The position numbers were made by a program, and so were the translations under genes. From Ferrovibrio sp. (lineage in GTDB: Bacteria; Pseudomonadota; Alphaproteobacteria; Ferrovibrionales; Ferrovibrionaceae), in contig NZ_JAOZVR010000038.1 of assembly GCF_025869515.1 (NCBI RefSeq), positions 1 to 64,000 of the forward strand: 64,000 nucleotides of DNA, given 5' to 3'. This document shows positions 8,208 through 17,165 of this stretch, one piece after another (within the stretch, counting starts at the first letter, position 1; each line of letters starts with the position of its first letter). Under the pieces are notes generated by a model. It searched no databases and was not told the origin of the DNA. It was given only the letters and a program-made list of their open reading frames with translations.

Positions 8208-10295
8208 ATGGCGAAGCGCAAGTTTGCGGCAGATGCAGTGATTACCCGGCGTTGGCGCGGCGGTCTGCCTCGCGGCTTTGTCGTTCTCATCGTTGCCGTA
8301 ATACTGCTGCTCGCCGCCACCGGCGGACTGGCGCTGTCGCTGGTGCTGAACCAGCGCAGCAGCGACGAGGATCGCCTGGTTCTGCAGGGTACCGGCCTGA
8401 GCCGCACGCTGGCCGATGCGGCGCAACGCCAGATCGATGTCGCCGACCTGCTGCTGCAATTCGCCGCCGCCGAAGCCAGCGACCGCATCAGCCGCGGCCT
8501 GACGCCGAGCGACGCCATCCTCTCCCTGCTGTCCGACCGCATCGCGATGATGCCGCAGGTCGACTCCGTGCATGTCTACGATGCCAGGGGACAATTCTGG
8601 TTCGCCGTCGGCAACGCGGCCATGCCGCTGGAGATCGGCTGGCACCCCGATTTCATCCGGCATCGCGATGGCGTGGTGCAGCAGATCGCCGCGGCACAGA
8701 TCGGCGGCGAACCGCGCGTCTGGCTGAGCCGGCGCATCGGCGGTGGCGACAAGCCCTTCGCCGGCATCCTGATCGCCACCCTGAAGATCGACCTGCGCGC
8801 CCTGCTCGATCCCGGCTATTTTCCGCTGCCGGTGGCCGCGCTGGCGCTGGTGCATGACGAGGGCCGACTGATCACCGGCTGGCCATCGGAGCGCGCCATG
8901 CAGCTGGCCGGACTGATCGATTTCACCGCCGGCAACCAGGGCTACCGGTCGACGGCGGCGGAACCGCTCTACTGGGCGCGGCTGAATGACCTGCCGCTGA
9001 TGCTGATGCTGCAGCTGGAACAGACGCCCGAAGCGAGCTGGCGTCGCGCCGCCATCGGCTTCGGCCTGCTGTTCGGCGTCGTCACGCTGGGTGCCATTGC
9101 CGCGGTCTGGGGAACCTGGCGCCAGCTCAGGCGCCGCATCGCCATCGAGTCCCTGCTGCGCGGCATGATGGACAACCCGCCGCTGGTGATGGCACTGCAG
9201 GATCCGCAGGGCCGCTATCTGATGATCAACCAGTATTTCGCGCAACAGTTCAACCGCGAGCAGGATCAGCTGATCGGCCGCACGGCAGCGCAGATCTTTC
9301 CGCCCGAACTGGCCGCACGCCTGACCCAGCAGGTGGAGGAAACCGTCCGCGCCGGCAAGCCGATGACCTTCGACATGCGCATCCCCGACCTGAAGAACGC
9401 GATGCGCGACTACATGCTAGTGCGGTTCCCGATCTACGACCGCGACGGCACGCTGCTGGCGGTGGGCAGCATCGCCACCGATATCACTGATCGCAAGCGG
9501 CTGGAGGCCGCGCTGCGCGAACAGGCGGCAGTGCGCGAGAAGCTGGCGGAGAATTATGCGCGCCAGCGCGAGGTGGCGGAAACCGCCAACCGGGCGAAGA
9601 GCGAGTTCCTCGCGCATATGAGCCACGAACTGCGCACGCCGCTCAATGCCATCATCGGCTTTGCCGACATGATCGCCGGCCGGCTGCTGGGACCGCAATC
9701 GCCGAAATATTTCGAATATGCCGAGGATATCAGCGGCAGCGCGCATCACCTGCTGGGCGTGATCAACGACATTCTCGATGTTTCGAAGATCGAAAGCGGC
9801 CGCTTCGAGCTGGAACTGCAGGTGCATGATCCGCAGGATCTGGTCGATGACAGCCTGCGCCTGATGCGCGGACGGGCGCGCGAAGCCGGGCTGCAACTGG
9901 TCAACTGCCTGCCGGTCGACCTGCCGCAAATGCATGTCGATGCGCGCGCGGTGAAGCAGATTCTGATCAACCTGCTGGGCAATGCGGTGAAATTCACACC
10001 CAGCGGCGGCAGCGTGACGGTTGAGGCCGCCATCACACCCGAAGGCGGTATCGCCCTGATGGTCGTCGATACCGGCATCGGCATCGCCGAGGACAATCTG
10101 GAGCGCGTCTTTGAGCCCTTCTGGCAGGCCGATGCCGGCATCCGGCGCAGCGAAGGCAGCGGGCTCGGCCTCAATATCTGCCGTAAGCTGATCGACCTGC
10201 ATGGCGGCAGCATCAGTGTCGTATCAATGCCGCAGCAGGGCACGCGGGTCACCGTGATCTTCCCGCCAGCCTGCGTGGCGGTGGCCCAGACCTGA
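8208..10295 (+). CDS. Membrane sensor histidine kinase with PAS domain
   Basis: About 695 residues. Membrane helix 24-46, an extracytoplasmic sensor of about 230 residues that looks dCache-like, second helix about 281-303, PAS about 316-430 (ending GSIATDITDRKRLE), HisKA with phospho-acceptor H473 in AHMSHELRTPLNAIIGF, and an ATPase domain with the N box (NLLGNAVKFT), DTGIGI and GSGLGLNI. There is no receiver domain and no response regulator beside it, so its partner is elsewhere. ATG 8208 is preferred; GTG 8181 in the same frame would add nine residues. The gene converges on mlaA across a shared hairpin. Confidence 0.9.
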   Translation: MAKRKFAADAVITRRWRGGLPRGFVVLIVAVILLLAATGGLALSLVLNQRSSDEDRLVLQGTGLSRTLADAAQRQIDVADLLLQFAAAEASDRISRGLTPSDAILSLLSDRIAMMPQVDSVHVYDARGQFWFAVGNAAMPLEIGWHPDFIRHRDGVVQQIAAAQIGGEPRVWLSRRIGGGDKPFAGILIATLKIDLRALLDPGYFPLPVAALALVHDEGRLITGWPSERAMQLAGLIDFTAGNQGYRSTAAEPLYWARLNDLPLMLMLQLEQTPEASWRRAAIGFGLLFGVVTLGAIAAVWGTWRQLRRRIAIESLLRGMMDNPPLVMALQDPQGRYLMINQYFAQQFNREQDQLIGRTAAQIFPPELAARLTQQVEETVRAGKPMTFDMRIPDLKNAMRDYMLVRFPIYDRDGTLLAVGSIATDITDRKRLEAALREQAAVREKLAENYARQREVAETANRAKSEFLAHMSHELRTPLNAIIGFADMIAGRLLGPQSPKYFEYAEDISGSAHHLLGVINDILDVSKIESGRFELELQVHDPQDLVDDSLRLMRGRAREAGLQLVNCLPVDLPQMHVDARAVKQILINLLGNAVKFTPSGGSVTVEAAITPEGGIALMVVDTGIGIAEDNLERVFEPFWQADAGIRRSEGSGLGLNICRKLIDLHGGSISVVSMPQQGTRVTVIFPPACVAVAQT

Positions 10296-10308
10296 CCTGA
10301 AACGACAA

Positions 10309-10332
10309 ACGGCGCGTCCTGCGACGCGCCGT
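10309..10332. terminator. Bidirectional hairpin between the kinase gene and mlaA
   Basis: Perfect 10-base-pair inverted repeat acggcgcgtc/gacgcgccgt with a four-base loop (ctgc), lying between the ends of two convergent genes. On the minus strand it is followed by ttgtcgttt, so it fits best as the mlaA terminator. Confidence 0.65.
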
Positions 10333-10374
10333 CTGGCCTTGAAGAATTCCGGGTCGCTTGCTGCCTGACGGCCG

Positions 10375-11220
10375 TTACTGCTTGACCACCGGCAGGGTCT
10401 CGATTTCGCTGCCGGCATCGGCGGCGCGGCTGAGCGAGGTCGGCGACACGTTCGGCTGTTTCGAGGCGCGGTTGGCGATCTCGTCGGCACGGCGCTGGCG
10501 ATACACCGTGCGCAGCGTGACGTAATAATCGAGCGAGGTCTTCTCCAGATTGTCGAGTGTCTCGAGCAGCTGCGAACGGGCATCGACACCGCTGAGCGCA
10601 GCGCGGGCATAGACCCAGCCTTCGCGATCGGTGTTGTTCAGATACCAGTTCAGCGGATCTGCAACCGTGTCGACGACAAAGCCGCCGAGATCACGCGGAT
10701 TCGACGGACCGAGGATCGGAATGAAGAGATACGGGCCTTCGCCGGTACCCCAGGTGGCCAGCGTCTGGCCGAAGTCTTCGGTATGCGGGGCGATGCCGAA
10801 CCACTTGTCGGCAGCATCATAGAAGCCGAGCACACCGACCGTGCTGTTGATGGCAAAGCGCTGCAGCGTGTCGCCGGCGCGATCGGTCTCGCCTTGCAAC
10901 AGGTCGTTGGCGAGGATGATCGGCGTCCGCAGGTTAACCAGCGCGCTCCGGATACCGGTCTGCAGCGGCTGCGGGATCAGATTCTGATAAACGAAGGCCA
11001 CCGGCTTGAGCAGGAAGTGATCGATCGCCTGATGGAATTCGAACATCGCCCGGTTCACCGGTTCGAGCGGGTCATTCACGGCTTCGAAGTCGGCGCGGGC
11101 CTGAGGATCGGCAGGCGGTGTGGCGCAGCCAGCAAGCAGACCGGTGGTGAGCAGTGCAACTGCCGCGAGGGTCTTCCACTGGGGGATGGACTGACCCAAC
11201 TCGCGCGGAACAACGGACAT
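10375..11220 (-). CDS. mlaA: Outer-membrane lipid asymmetry lipoprotein MlaA (VacJ)
   Basis: 281-residue lipoprotein of the Mla phospholipid transport system, which removes phospholipids from the outer leaflet of the outer membrane. A signal peptide with lipobox LLAGC is near residues 28-32. The MlaA core is clear: NDPLEPVNRAMFEFHQAID, then GVLGFYDAADKWFG, EDFGQTLATWGTGEGPYLFIPILGPS (quoted in part: EDFGQTLATWGTGEGPY), and DPLNWYLNN. The C-terminal tail after about residue 250 is low complexity. The start ATG 11220 has gagg ten bases upstream. The other mla genes are not in this window. Confidence 0.93.
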   Translation of the reverse strand: MSVVPRELGQSIPQWKTLAAVALLTTGLLAGCATPPADPQARADFEAVNDPLEPVNRAMFEFHQAIDHFLLKPVAFVYQNLIPQPLQTGIRSALVNLRTPIILANDLLQGETDRAGDTLQRFAINSTVGVLGFYDAADKWFGIAPHTEDFGQTLATWGTGEGPYLFIPILGPSNPRDLGGFVVDTVADPLNWYLNNTDREGWVYARAALSGVDARSQLLETLDNLEKTSLDYYVTLRTVYRQRRADEIANRASKQPNVSPTSLSRAADAGSEIETLPVVKQ

Positions 11221-11400
11221 GATGCTGGGACCTCGTTAGAATTCTTAGGCTTATCTTATCCGGTATCCGTCTTTCCGGTGCAAGTCCAATCCCCCCGGCT
11301 GTGACGGTGGTCGCCCGGGGACGCGTCGGACGAGCAGGCTTTTTCCGGCAGTGATGCAGTTCTGCAACAGCCCTGCCGGGTGCAGGATGGCGGCCGGGGG

Positions 11401-11601
11401 TCAGTGCCGGGTGCCGTCGGGACCGCCCGCATCCTCCGGCTGGTCCGACTCGCCTTCTTCGTCCGATTCGACAACCGGAATGGCATAGGCGCCCTTGAGC
11501 CAGCGGTTCAGGTCGACATCGGCGCAGCGCGTCGAGCAGAAGGGGCTGCGGCCGGGATCGCCGGGTTTGCCGCAGATGGGACAGGTCCTGGCAGCAGTCA
11601 T
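11401..11601 (-). CDS. yacG: Zinc-binding DNA gyrase inhibitor YacG
   Basis: 66-residue small zinc protein. The four zinc ligands are in CPICGKP and FCSTRCADVDLNRWL, the YacG signature; family members bind GyrB and inhibit gyrase. The tail is acidic (ESDEEGESDQPEDAGG), as is common in the family. I start it at ATG 11601, since the frame upstream (to TTG 11640) overlaps the end of rng and is not conserved. It lies 19 bases after rng as the last gene of infA-maf-rng-yacG. Confidence 0.9.
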   Translation of the reverse strand: MTAARTCPICGKPGDPGRSPFCSTRCADVDLNRWLKGAYAIPVVESDEEGESDQPEDAGGPDGTRH

Positions 11602-11620
11602 GGCAATACCCGCGTGCGCC

Positions 11621-13207
11621 CTAGCGGCCGAGTCGGTCAACTGAGAATGATTCGCGACGCCGGCCGGCCTCCGGTTTCACATGCACCATGGCGCCGATCT
11701 GGCGTTCAAGCTTGGCCCGCAGCTCGGTATCGAACAGGGCCGCGACATCCGGCGCGCAGGCGATTTCCAGCTTGCCGCCGGGGCTGCCATGGGCCTCGCG
11801 CCAGGCCCGGCGCAGCAGTTCGGCCAACACTGCCGGCAGCGACGGCAGGCGGCCATCGCCATCGCAGGTCGGGCAGTTCTCGAACAGGCGGGTGGCCAGC
11901 GGCTCGCCGGTGCGCTTGCGCGTCATCTCGACCAGGCCGAGCGCCGACATGCCAAGCACCTTGTGCGGCGCCGGGTCGCGTTTCAGCGCCTCGCGCAGTG
12001 CATTCACCGTCTGCGCGCGGTAGGCCGCGTTTTCCATATGCAGGAAATCGATCACCACGATGCCGCCGATGCCGCGCAGGCGCAGCTGGCGCGCGATGGC
12101 GACCGCGGCTTCGAGATTGATCTTGAGCGCCTGCTCCTCGAAAGCATGGCCACGCGCCGAGGCCCGGCCGGAATCGACATCGATAGCAGTCAGCGCCTCG
12201 GTCTCGCCGAACACGATGGCGCCGCCGGACGGCAGTTCGATACGGCGGCCGAGCGCCGCGGCGATATCGCCCTCGATCTCGAACAGTTCAAACAGGCCAG
12301 CGGGATCGTCGAAGCGTTCCAGCCGCGACACGTAATTCGGTGCATGTTCGAACAGCCAGGCGCGCGCCTCGGCAAAGCCGGGCGCGGCATTGACGCGGAT
12401 ACGGTCGAGCCGGGCGCCGACATAGTCGCGCAGCGCGCGGCCGACCGGACCCATCTCGCGCCACAGTTCGGCCGGCACATTCGAGCTTTCGGCCGCCTTG
12501 CCGCGGCGCTCTTCGATGGCGATCCAGCGCGAGCGCAGGCGTTCGAGATCGGCGAACAATTCTTCCTTCGACACGCCATCGGCATTGGCATTGACGATGC
12601 AGCCCATGCGTTTGCGTCGCTCGTCGCCATTGCGGCGTTCGGGATCGCGCTTCGCCGGCTTGGCGCTGCGGCGGTCGCCGGCGCGATGCTGCAGCCGGAC
12701 ATTGACCTCATGCTGCAGCCGCGCGGTGACTTCCAGCGGCGTCTGGTCGGCCAGCGCCATCAGGCTCTGCATCACGGCGGCGAGCCGCATGCGTTCGGCA
12801 TCCTGTGCGATACGCCTGGTGACGCGCACGGCCGCATCATAGGGACAGAGCGACAGGAACCGGCCGGGCAGCGCGACCTGGCAGGTGAGCTTGACGCCCT
12901 TCTCGCCGACCGGATCGCGCACCACCTGCACCAGGATGGTTTCCCCTTCATGCAGGCATTGTTCGATCGGCTTGTCGTCGGCCGACAGCAGATCGTCGCG
13001 GCCGAGAAAGCCGTCGCGGCTCAGCCCGATATCGACATAGGCGGCCTGCAGACCCTTTTCGATGCGGCGCACGCGGCCGAGGAAAATCGCGCCGAGCGCG
13101 GAATCGCGGTCGGGCCGCTCCAGATCGAGGTGGACCAGACGGTCGTCCTCGACCAGGGCGACACGCGTCTCGGTCAGTCCGACATCGATCAGCAGTTCGT
13201 TGGCCAT
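11621..13207 (-). CDS. rng: Ribonuclease G / Rne-Rng family endoribonuclease
   Basis: 528 residues, in the size range of RNase G, without the long scaffold tail of RNase E. It cleaves single-stranded AU-rich RNA in rRNA and mRNA maturation. An S1 domain at about 35-130 is interrupted near 190-225 by a basic insert (KPAKRDPERRNGDERRKR). The DNase I-like catalytic part has EALTAIDVDSGR and IGGIVVIDFLHM, which supply the metal-binding aspartates, and the zinc link ENCPTCDGDG. Start ATG 13207 (MANELLIDVG) is the family start, although the frame stays open upstream into maf. It lies between maf and yacG. Confidence 0.93.
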   Translation of the reverse strand: MANELLIDVGLTETRVALVEDDRLVHLDLERPDRDSALGAIFLGRVRRIEKGLQAAYVDIGLSRDGFLGRDDLLSADDKPIEQCLHEGETILVQVVRDPVGEKGVKLTCQVALPGRFLSLCPYDAAVRVTRRIAQDAERMRLAAVMQSLMALADQTPLEVTARLQHEVNVRLQHRAGDRRSAKPAKRDPERRNGDERRKRMGCIVNANADGVSKEELFADLERLRSRWIAIEERRGKAAESSNVPAELWREMGPVGRALRDYVGARLDRIRVNAAPGFAEARAWLFEHAPNYVSRLERFDDPAGLFELFEIEGDIAAALGRRIELPSGGAIVFGETEALTAIDVDSGRASARGHAFEEQALKINLEAAVAIARQLRLRGIGGIVVIDFLHMENAAYRAQTVNALREALKRDPAPHKVLGMSALGLVEMTRKRTGEPLATRLFENCPTCDGDGRLPSLPAVLAELLRRAWREAHGSPGGKLEIACAPDVAALFDTELRAKLERQIGAMVHVKPEAGRRRESFSVDRLGR

Positions 13208-13227
13208 CGAATCAGTTATAGCGGTTT

Positions 13228-13842
13228 TTATGAAAGAAGCGGATAGCCCGGAAGCGGGTAGCCCAGGCCGCGCAGCAGCCCGGCGGTTTCCGCCAGCGGC
13301 AGCCCCACCACATTGGAATACGAGCCGCCGATCCAGGGAATGAAGGCCTCGGCCCGGCCCTGGATGGCATAGCCGCCGGCCTTGCCCAGCCCCTCGCCGC
13401 CCGCGGCATAAGCCGCGATCTCGGCCGCTTCCAGCCGGCGGAAGCGCACTTTCGTTTCGACCGCGCGGCTGACGCGCCGGCCGTCGGGATGGATCAGGCA
13501 GAGGCCCGTCACCACGGTATGGCGCCGCCCCGACAGCAGGCCGAGGCACTGTGCGACCTCGGCCGGGGTTTCCGCCTTGGGCAGGATACGGCGGCCCAGT
13601 CCGACCACGGTATCGGCCGCCAGCACCAGGGCATCGGGGCGCCGGGCCGCCACGGCAGCGGCCTTGGCCTGGCTCAGGCGCAGCGCCAAAAGGCGCGGCA
13701 ATTCTGATTTTTCAGGGGTTTCGTCGAGATCGGCGGCCAGGATTTCGGCCGGCACGATGCCGATCTGGCCGAGCAGGTCGCGGCGGCGCGGCGAAGCCGA
13801 CGCCAAAATGAGCGGGGCCAGAATAGGCGGCGTCCGTGCCAC
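13228..13842 (-). CDS. maf: Maf-family nucleotide pyrophosphatase
   Basis: 204-residue housecleaning enzyme that hydrolyses non-canonical or excess nucleoside triphosphates to monophosphates. The Maf signature LILASASPRRRDLLGQIG is at the N-terminus, followed by DLDETPEKSE, VLAADTVVGLGRRILPK and YAIQGRAEAFIPWIGGSYSNVVGLPL. The start is GTG 13842, with no strong ribosome site; it follows infA by 21 bases. The substrate class (dTTP/UTP or m7GTP type) cannot be set confidently by eye. Confidence 0.92.
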   Translation of the reverse strand: MARTPPILAPLILASASPRRRDLLGQIGIVPAEILAADLDETPEKSELPRLLALRLSQAKAAAVAARRPDALVLAADTVVGLGRRILPKAETPAEVAQCLGLLSGRRHTVVTGLCLIHPDGRRVSRAVETKVRFRRLEAAEIAAYAAGGEGLGKAGGYAIQGRAEAFIPWIGGSYSNVVGLPLAETAGLLRGLGYPLPGYPLLS

Positions 13843-13863
13843 GCGTCCGGCCCCGGATCAGGC

Positions 13864-14082
13864 TTACTTGAAGCGGAAGGTGATGCGGCCCTTGGTCAGG
13901 TCGTAGGGGGTCATTTCCACCATGACCTTGTCGCCCGCCAGCACGCGGATGCGGTTCTTGCGCATCTTGCCCGAGGTATGGGCCAGCACTTCGTGGCCGT
14001 TATCGAGCTTGACCCGGAACATCGCGTTGGGCAGCAATTCGTCCACCACGCCGGGAAATTCCAGCAATTCTTCCTTCGCCAT
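13864..14082 (-). CDS. infA: Translation initiation factor IF-1
   Basis: 72 residues, the exact family length, one S1/OB fold ([20 protein letters not shown], then [20 protein letters not shown]). It binds the ribosomal A site during initiation. The start ATG 14082 has gagg upstream. It heads the run infA-maf-rng-yacG. In many alphaproteobacteria it directly follows the UPF0262/LMW-phosphatase pair, which here lies 4.4 kb away. Confidence 0.96.
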   Translation of the reverse strand: MAKEELLEFPGVVDELLPNAMFRVKLDNGHEVLAHTSGKMRKNRIRVLAGDKVMVEMTPYDLTKGRITFRFK

Positions 14083-14352
14083 TCAGCCTCTGTTTTTACG
14101 GTAGCTCGGTTTTACGGTAGTCGCGCGCCGGAACGGCACGGCCATCAGGTGCGCCAAAGCGCGGGCGAGAACATGCGCGCGACGGCCCGGAAAATCAAGC
14201 AGTGCCAGCAGCATGGTTGCAGTCGACCGGGTCGCGGCCGCCGCGGAGCCGGCCGGTCGACCGTGGCCGACCTTCATTCCGCTTCGTTTTGCTTCGTTTC
14301 TATTTAGGCGGGTTTATGATATTTCTTTAATATATCACAAGAGGTTAATCCG

Positions 14353-14934
14353 TCATTCCACCTGGATGCGGATCGCCGACCAGACCCATTTTGCGTCATC
14401 GTGGCTTTTCAGGGCCGGATGCTTGTCGTCGCGCGGATAGACCACCCAGGTGGGGCCGCGGCCGCCGAGGCCGAGATATTTGCCATCGGCCTTGAGCGCC
14501 AGCAGCACGTCATATTGCCGAATCTCGGCGAGCGGGATTTCGGCGCCATAGCCGTCGATGGCAAAGACCTTGATGCTCTTGCCCCCCTGCTTTGAATCCA
14601 GGGCGCCGACCGCCTTGAGCACGTCGCGCAGCAGCGGACCCTGGAATGTATAGGCTTTCGGCCAGGTGTCGTATCGCACCGTCAGCGTCTTCTGCCCGAG
14701 CTGTTCCAGCATGGCGAGATCGAAGCTCGCCGCCCGGTCGAATGTCACGCTGCCGAATTTGAAGAAGGCATCGTCGAAGTCGTTGAGCGCGCCGCGATTG
14801 GTATGCGCGATGTCGCCATGCACGGTGAGTACCACCGGGCCTTTCGGCCTGGCCAGATCGGCAGCCCGTGCGTCGATATGGGCGGAAACAGCGAAGCAGA
14901 CCGCAAACACGACAGCGAACAGCGCGCGCAACAT
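14353..14934 (-). CDS. Exported protein with molybdopterin-oxidoreductase-like fold
   Basis: 193 residues with a signal peptide (cleavage after about residue 24, SAHIDARAADLA). The body, for instance FDLAMLEQLGQKTLTVRYDT, LLRDVLKAVGA and VFAIDGYGAEIPLAEI, resembles the sulfite-oxidase-type molybdopterin-binding fold seen in many short alphaproteobacterial exported proteins. I see no conserved cysteine that could hold molybdenum, so it is probably a sensory or structural relative and not an enzyme. It lies 76 bases downstream of the GAF kinase on the same strand and may supply that kinase's input, although the kinase itself has no membrane helix. Start ATG 14934 has ggagg. Confidence 0.75.
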   Translation of the reverse strand: MLRALFAVVFAVCFAVSAHIDARAADLARPKGPVVLTVHGDIAHTNRGALNDFDDAFFKFGSVTFDRAASFDLAMLEQLGQKTLTVRYDTWPKAYTFQGPLLRDVLKAVGALDSKQGGKSIKVFAIDGYGAEIPLAEIRQYDVLLALKADGKYLGLGGRGPTWVVYPRDDKHPALKSHDDAKWVWSAIRIQVE

Positions 14935-15010
14935 CGTATGCCCTCCTGTTTAAGCAATACTTTCTGGTAGCCGGCCTGCGCCAGGCTGTCCAGCCGGTGC
15001 GACGCGATGA

Positions 15011-16237
15011 TCAGCTTTGCTTGAGCGGGAAAACCATCGTGGCCGTGGTGCCGCGGCCCAGGTCGCTGGCGATATTGAGCCGGCCGCCATGCAGCGCCAT
15101 CAGGCGGTGCGAGATCGCCAGGCCGAGGCCGGAGCCCTGGCGGCGCTGGTTCTTCGGCCCGGCCTGGTAAAAAGCTTCGCCCAGCCGCACCAGATCGGCC
15201 GGCGCGATGCCCGGGCCGTCATCGCCGACGCTGATGCGGATGCTGTCGGCATCGGTGGCGCCGGTCACCACGATGCGCCCTTCGGGCCGGGTGAACTTGA
15301 TCGCATTGGAAATCAGGTTGAGCAGCACCTGGCGGAAGGCGCTGCGGTCGGCATGCAGCACCGGCAGGGCATGCAGGCTGGCATCCATCACCAGCGACAG
15401 CTCCTTCTGGCGCGCCTGGGTGAGCAGCAGCGAGATCACCGCATCGGCCTCGTCGACCACCTTCAGCCGGTCGAGCGTCAGTGTCATCTTGCCGGCTTCA
15501 ATGCGGCTGAGATCGAGGATGGAATTGATCACCTCGAGCAGATGCTGGCCGGCCTGGTGGATCAGTCCGGCATACTCCTTGTAATGGCTGTCGCCGAGCG
15601 GGCCATAGGCCTCGCTTTCCAGCATCTCGGCGAAACCGATCACGGCATTGAGCGGCGTGCGCAGCTCGTGGCTCATGAAGGCCAGGAACTCGCCCTTCGA
15701 ACGCGAGGCCAGCATCGCCTCCTCGCGCGCCGTCTCGGTCTCGGCCAGCGAACGGTGCAGCTCCAGGGCATCGAGCACCAGGCCGGCGAACTCTTTCAGA
15801 TGGGCGCGCTGGGCGGCATCGAAGCGGCGCGCAACGGAATCGAAGATCGCCAGCGTACCGATGCAATGGCCGTCGCGGCTGATCAGCGGCGCGCCGGCAT
15901 AGAAGCGCAGGCCATCGGACGCGGTGACCAGCGGATTGTCGGAGAAGCGGGCATCGGCCTGCAGGTCTTCCGCGACACAGAGCTCGTCGCTCAGCACCGC
16001 CCAGGAGCAGAATCCAAGCTCGCGCGGCATCTCGCGATCGGCAATGCCGATATGCGCCTTGAACCACAGCCGGTCGGCATCGAGCAGGGTGACGACGGCC
16101 CCCTGCGTGCCGAAGACGCGCGCCGCCAGCTGCACCAGCCGATCGAAACGCGGATCGTAGGGTGTGTCGAGAATGGCGAAGCTGCGCAGATCGGCCAGGC
16201 GTGCGGCTTCGTCGGGTGGCAGGGGTGCGGGTGGCAA
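15011..16237 (-). CDS. Soluble GAF-domain histidine kinase
   Basis: 408 residues, no membrane helices. GAF domain about 25-165 (RSFAILDTPYDPRFDRL opening, AGAPLISRDGHCIGTLAIFD core), HisKA with H190 in FMSHELRTPLNAVIGF, and an ATPase domain with NLISNAIKFT, GDDGPGIAP and GSGLGLAIS. The phosphoacceptor and ATP-binding residues are intact. The start is uncertain: the frame opens at TTG 16237 with no clear ribosome site. It is followed by the gene for the exported Moco-fold protein, and no response regulator is adjacent. Confidence 0.88.
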   Translation of the reverse strand: MPPAPLPPDEAARLADLRSFAILDTPYDPRFDRLVQLAARVFGTQGAVVTLLDADRLWFKAHIGIADREMPRELGFCSWAVLSDELCVAEDLQADARFSDNPLVTASDGLRFYAGAPLISRDGHCIGTLAIFDSVARRFDAAQRAHLKEFAGLVLDALELHRSLAETETAREEAMLASRSKGEFLAFMSHELRTPLNAVIGFAEMLESEAYGPLGDSHYKEYAGLIHQAGQHLLEVINSILDLSRIEAGKMTLTLDRLKVVDEADAVISLLLTQARQKELSLVMDASLHALPVLHADRSAFRQVLLNLISNAIKFTRPEGRIVVTGATDADSIRISVGDDGPGIAPADLVRLGEAFYQAGPKNQRRQGSGLGLAISHRLMALHGGRLNIASDLGRGTTATMVFPLKQS

Positions 16238-16507
16238 GGAGGTCTCGTTTGAAAGGCGATCTTATTTAGAGGCGGTATTCCGCGACGGCAAGCTTTCTTG
16301 CTGACGAGCGCCAGGCGCAAATCCCTGAAGACATTATGGTTAACCGCCGCAATGCGGCGATTAGCCGCCATGGAGGACCGACCGGAAATAGAAATCCGGC
16401 CGAAATCCGCACGGCCCGCAGATACGGACCCGGCCAGGTCTGGACCGGTAAAGCGGTTGGCATTTATGACAGACGGCCCATGCGCGCATTACGGGACATC
16501 CAGGCTG

Positions 16508-17146
16508 ATGCTGCACCTCGATCATATCACGGTCATCGCGCCCTCTCTGGCCGACGGCGTGGCCCATGTGCAGGCCTGCCTCGACATCGACGTGCCGTTC
16601 GGCCGGCGACACCAGGATATGGGAACCCATAATCACCTCCTGCGTCTCGGCGAGAGCGTGTATCTGGAGATCATCGCGGTCGATCCCGACGCGCAGTCCC
16701 CGGCGCGCCCGCGCTGGTTCGGCCTCGATGACCGGGCCGCTGTCCGCGCCGCCTGGGAACGCGGCTTGCGCCTGCGCGGCTGGGTGGCGCGAACCGACGC
16801 TATCGATTCCGTTCTGTCGGAGCATGCCGGCGTGCTTGGCCGCAAGGTCGCGTTTTCGAGCCACAACGGCGACTTCTTTTTTGCGATCCCGCAGGACGGT
16901 TCGCTGCCGCTCGACGGTGCCGCGCCATCCGTGATCGACCGGCAGGGGAAGCCGCCCTCGGTGGCAGCCATGGCCGATCCGGGCGCCAGGCTGCGCGCCG
17001 TGATCATCGAACATCCCGAGCCGGATCGCATTGCAGCGCTTTACGGCAGGCTCGGCATCGCCGACCCGCCGGAGATCAGGCAGGGCGATGGTCTGCGCTA
17101 CCGGGCCCTGATCCAGACGCCCGGCGGTCTGCGCGAACTGACCTAG
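16508..17146 (+). CDS. Glyoxalase-like (VOC superfamily) protein
   Basis: About 212 residues from ATG 16508 (MLHLDHITVIAPSLADGV). The first VOC half-module is clear: HLDHITVIAPS, the glycine-rich PFGRRHQDMGTHNHLLRLGE, then YLEIIAVDPDA, giving the expected His and Glu metal ligands. The second half is weaker (LRAVIIEHPEPDRIAALYGR). The pattern fits the Glyoxalase_3-type single-chain proteins common in proteobacteria; no reaction can be assigned. ATG 16466 in the same frame would add 14 residues. It is the only plus-strand gene between two minus-strand groups. Confidence 0.8.
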   Translation: MLHLDHITVIAPSLADGVAHVQACLDIDVPFGRRHQDMGTHNHLLRLGESVYLEIIAVDPDAQSPARPRWFGLDDRAAVRAAWERGLRLRGWVARTDAIDSVLSEHAGVLGRKVAFSSHNGDFFFAIPQDGSLPLDGAAPSVIDRQGKPPSVAAMADPGARLRAVIIEHPEPDRIAALYGRLGIADPPEIRQGDGLRYRALIQTPGGLRELT

Positions 17147-17165
17147 GTCAGCGCCGGCGCCGCCA

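Noticed and set aside
14083..14277. A 64-codon minus-strand frame that ends next to the infA start
   Set aside because: Composition and sequence (many Ala/Arg, no recognisable motif) look like chance in the leader of infA; no ribosome site supports it.
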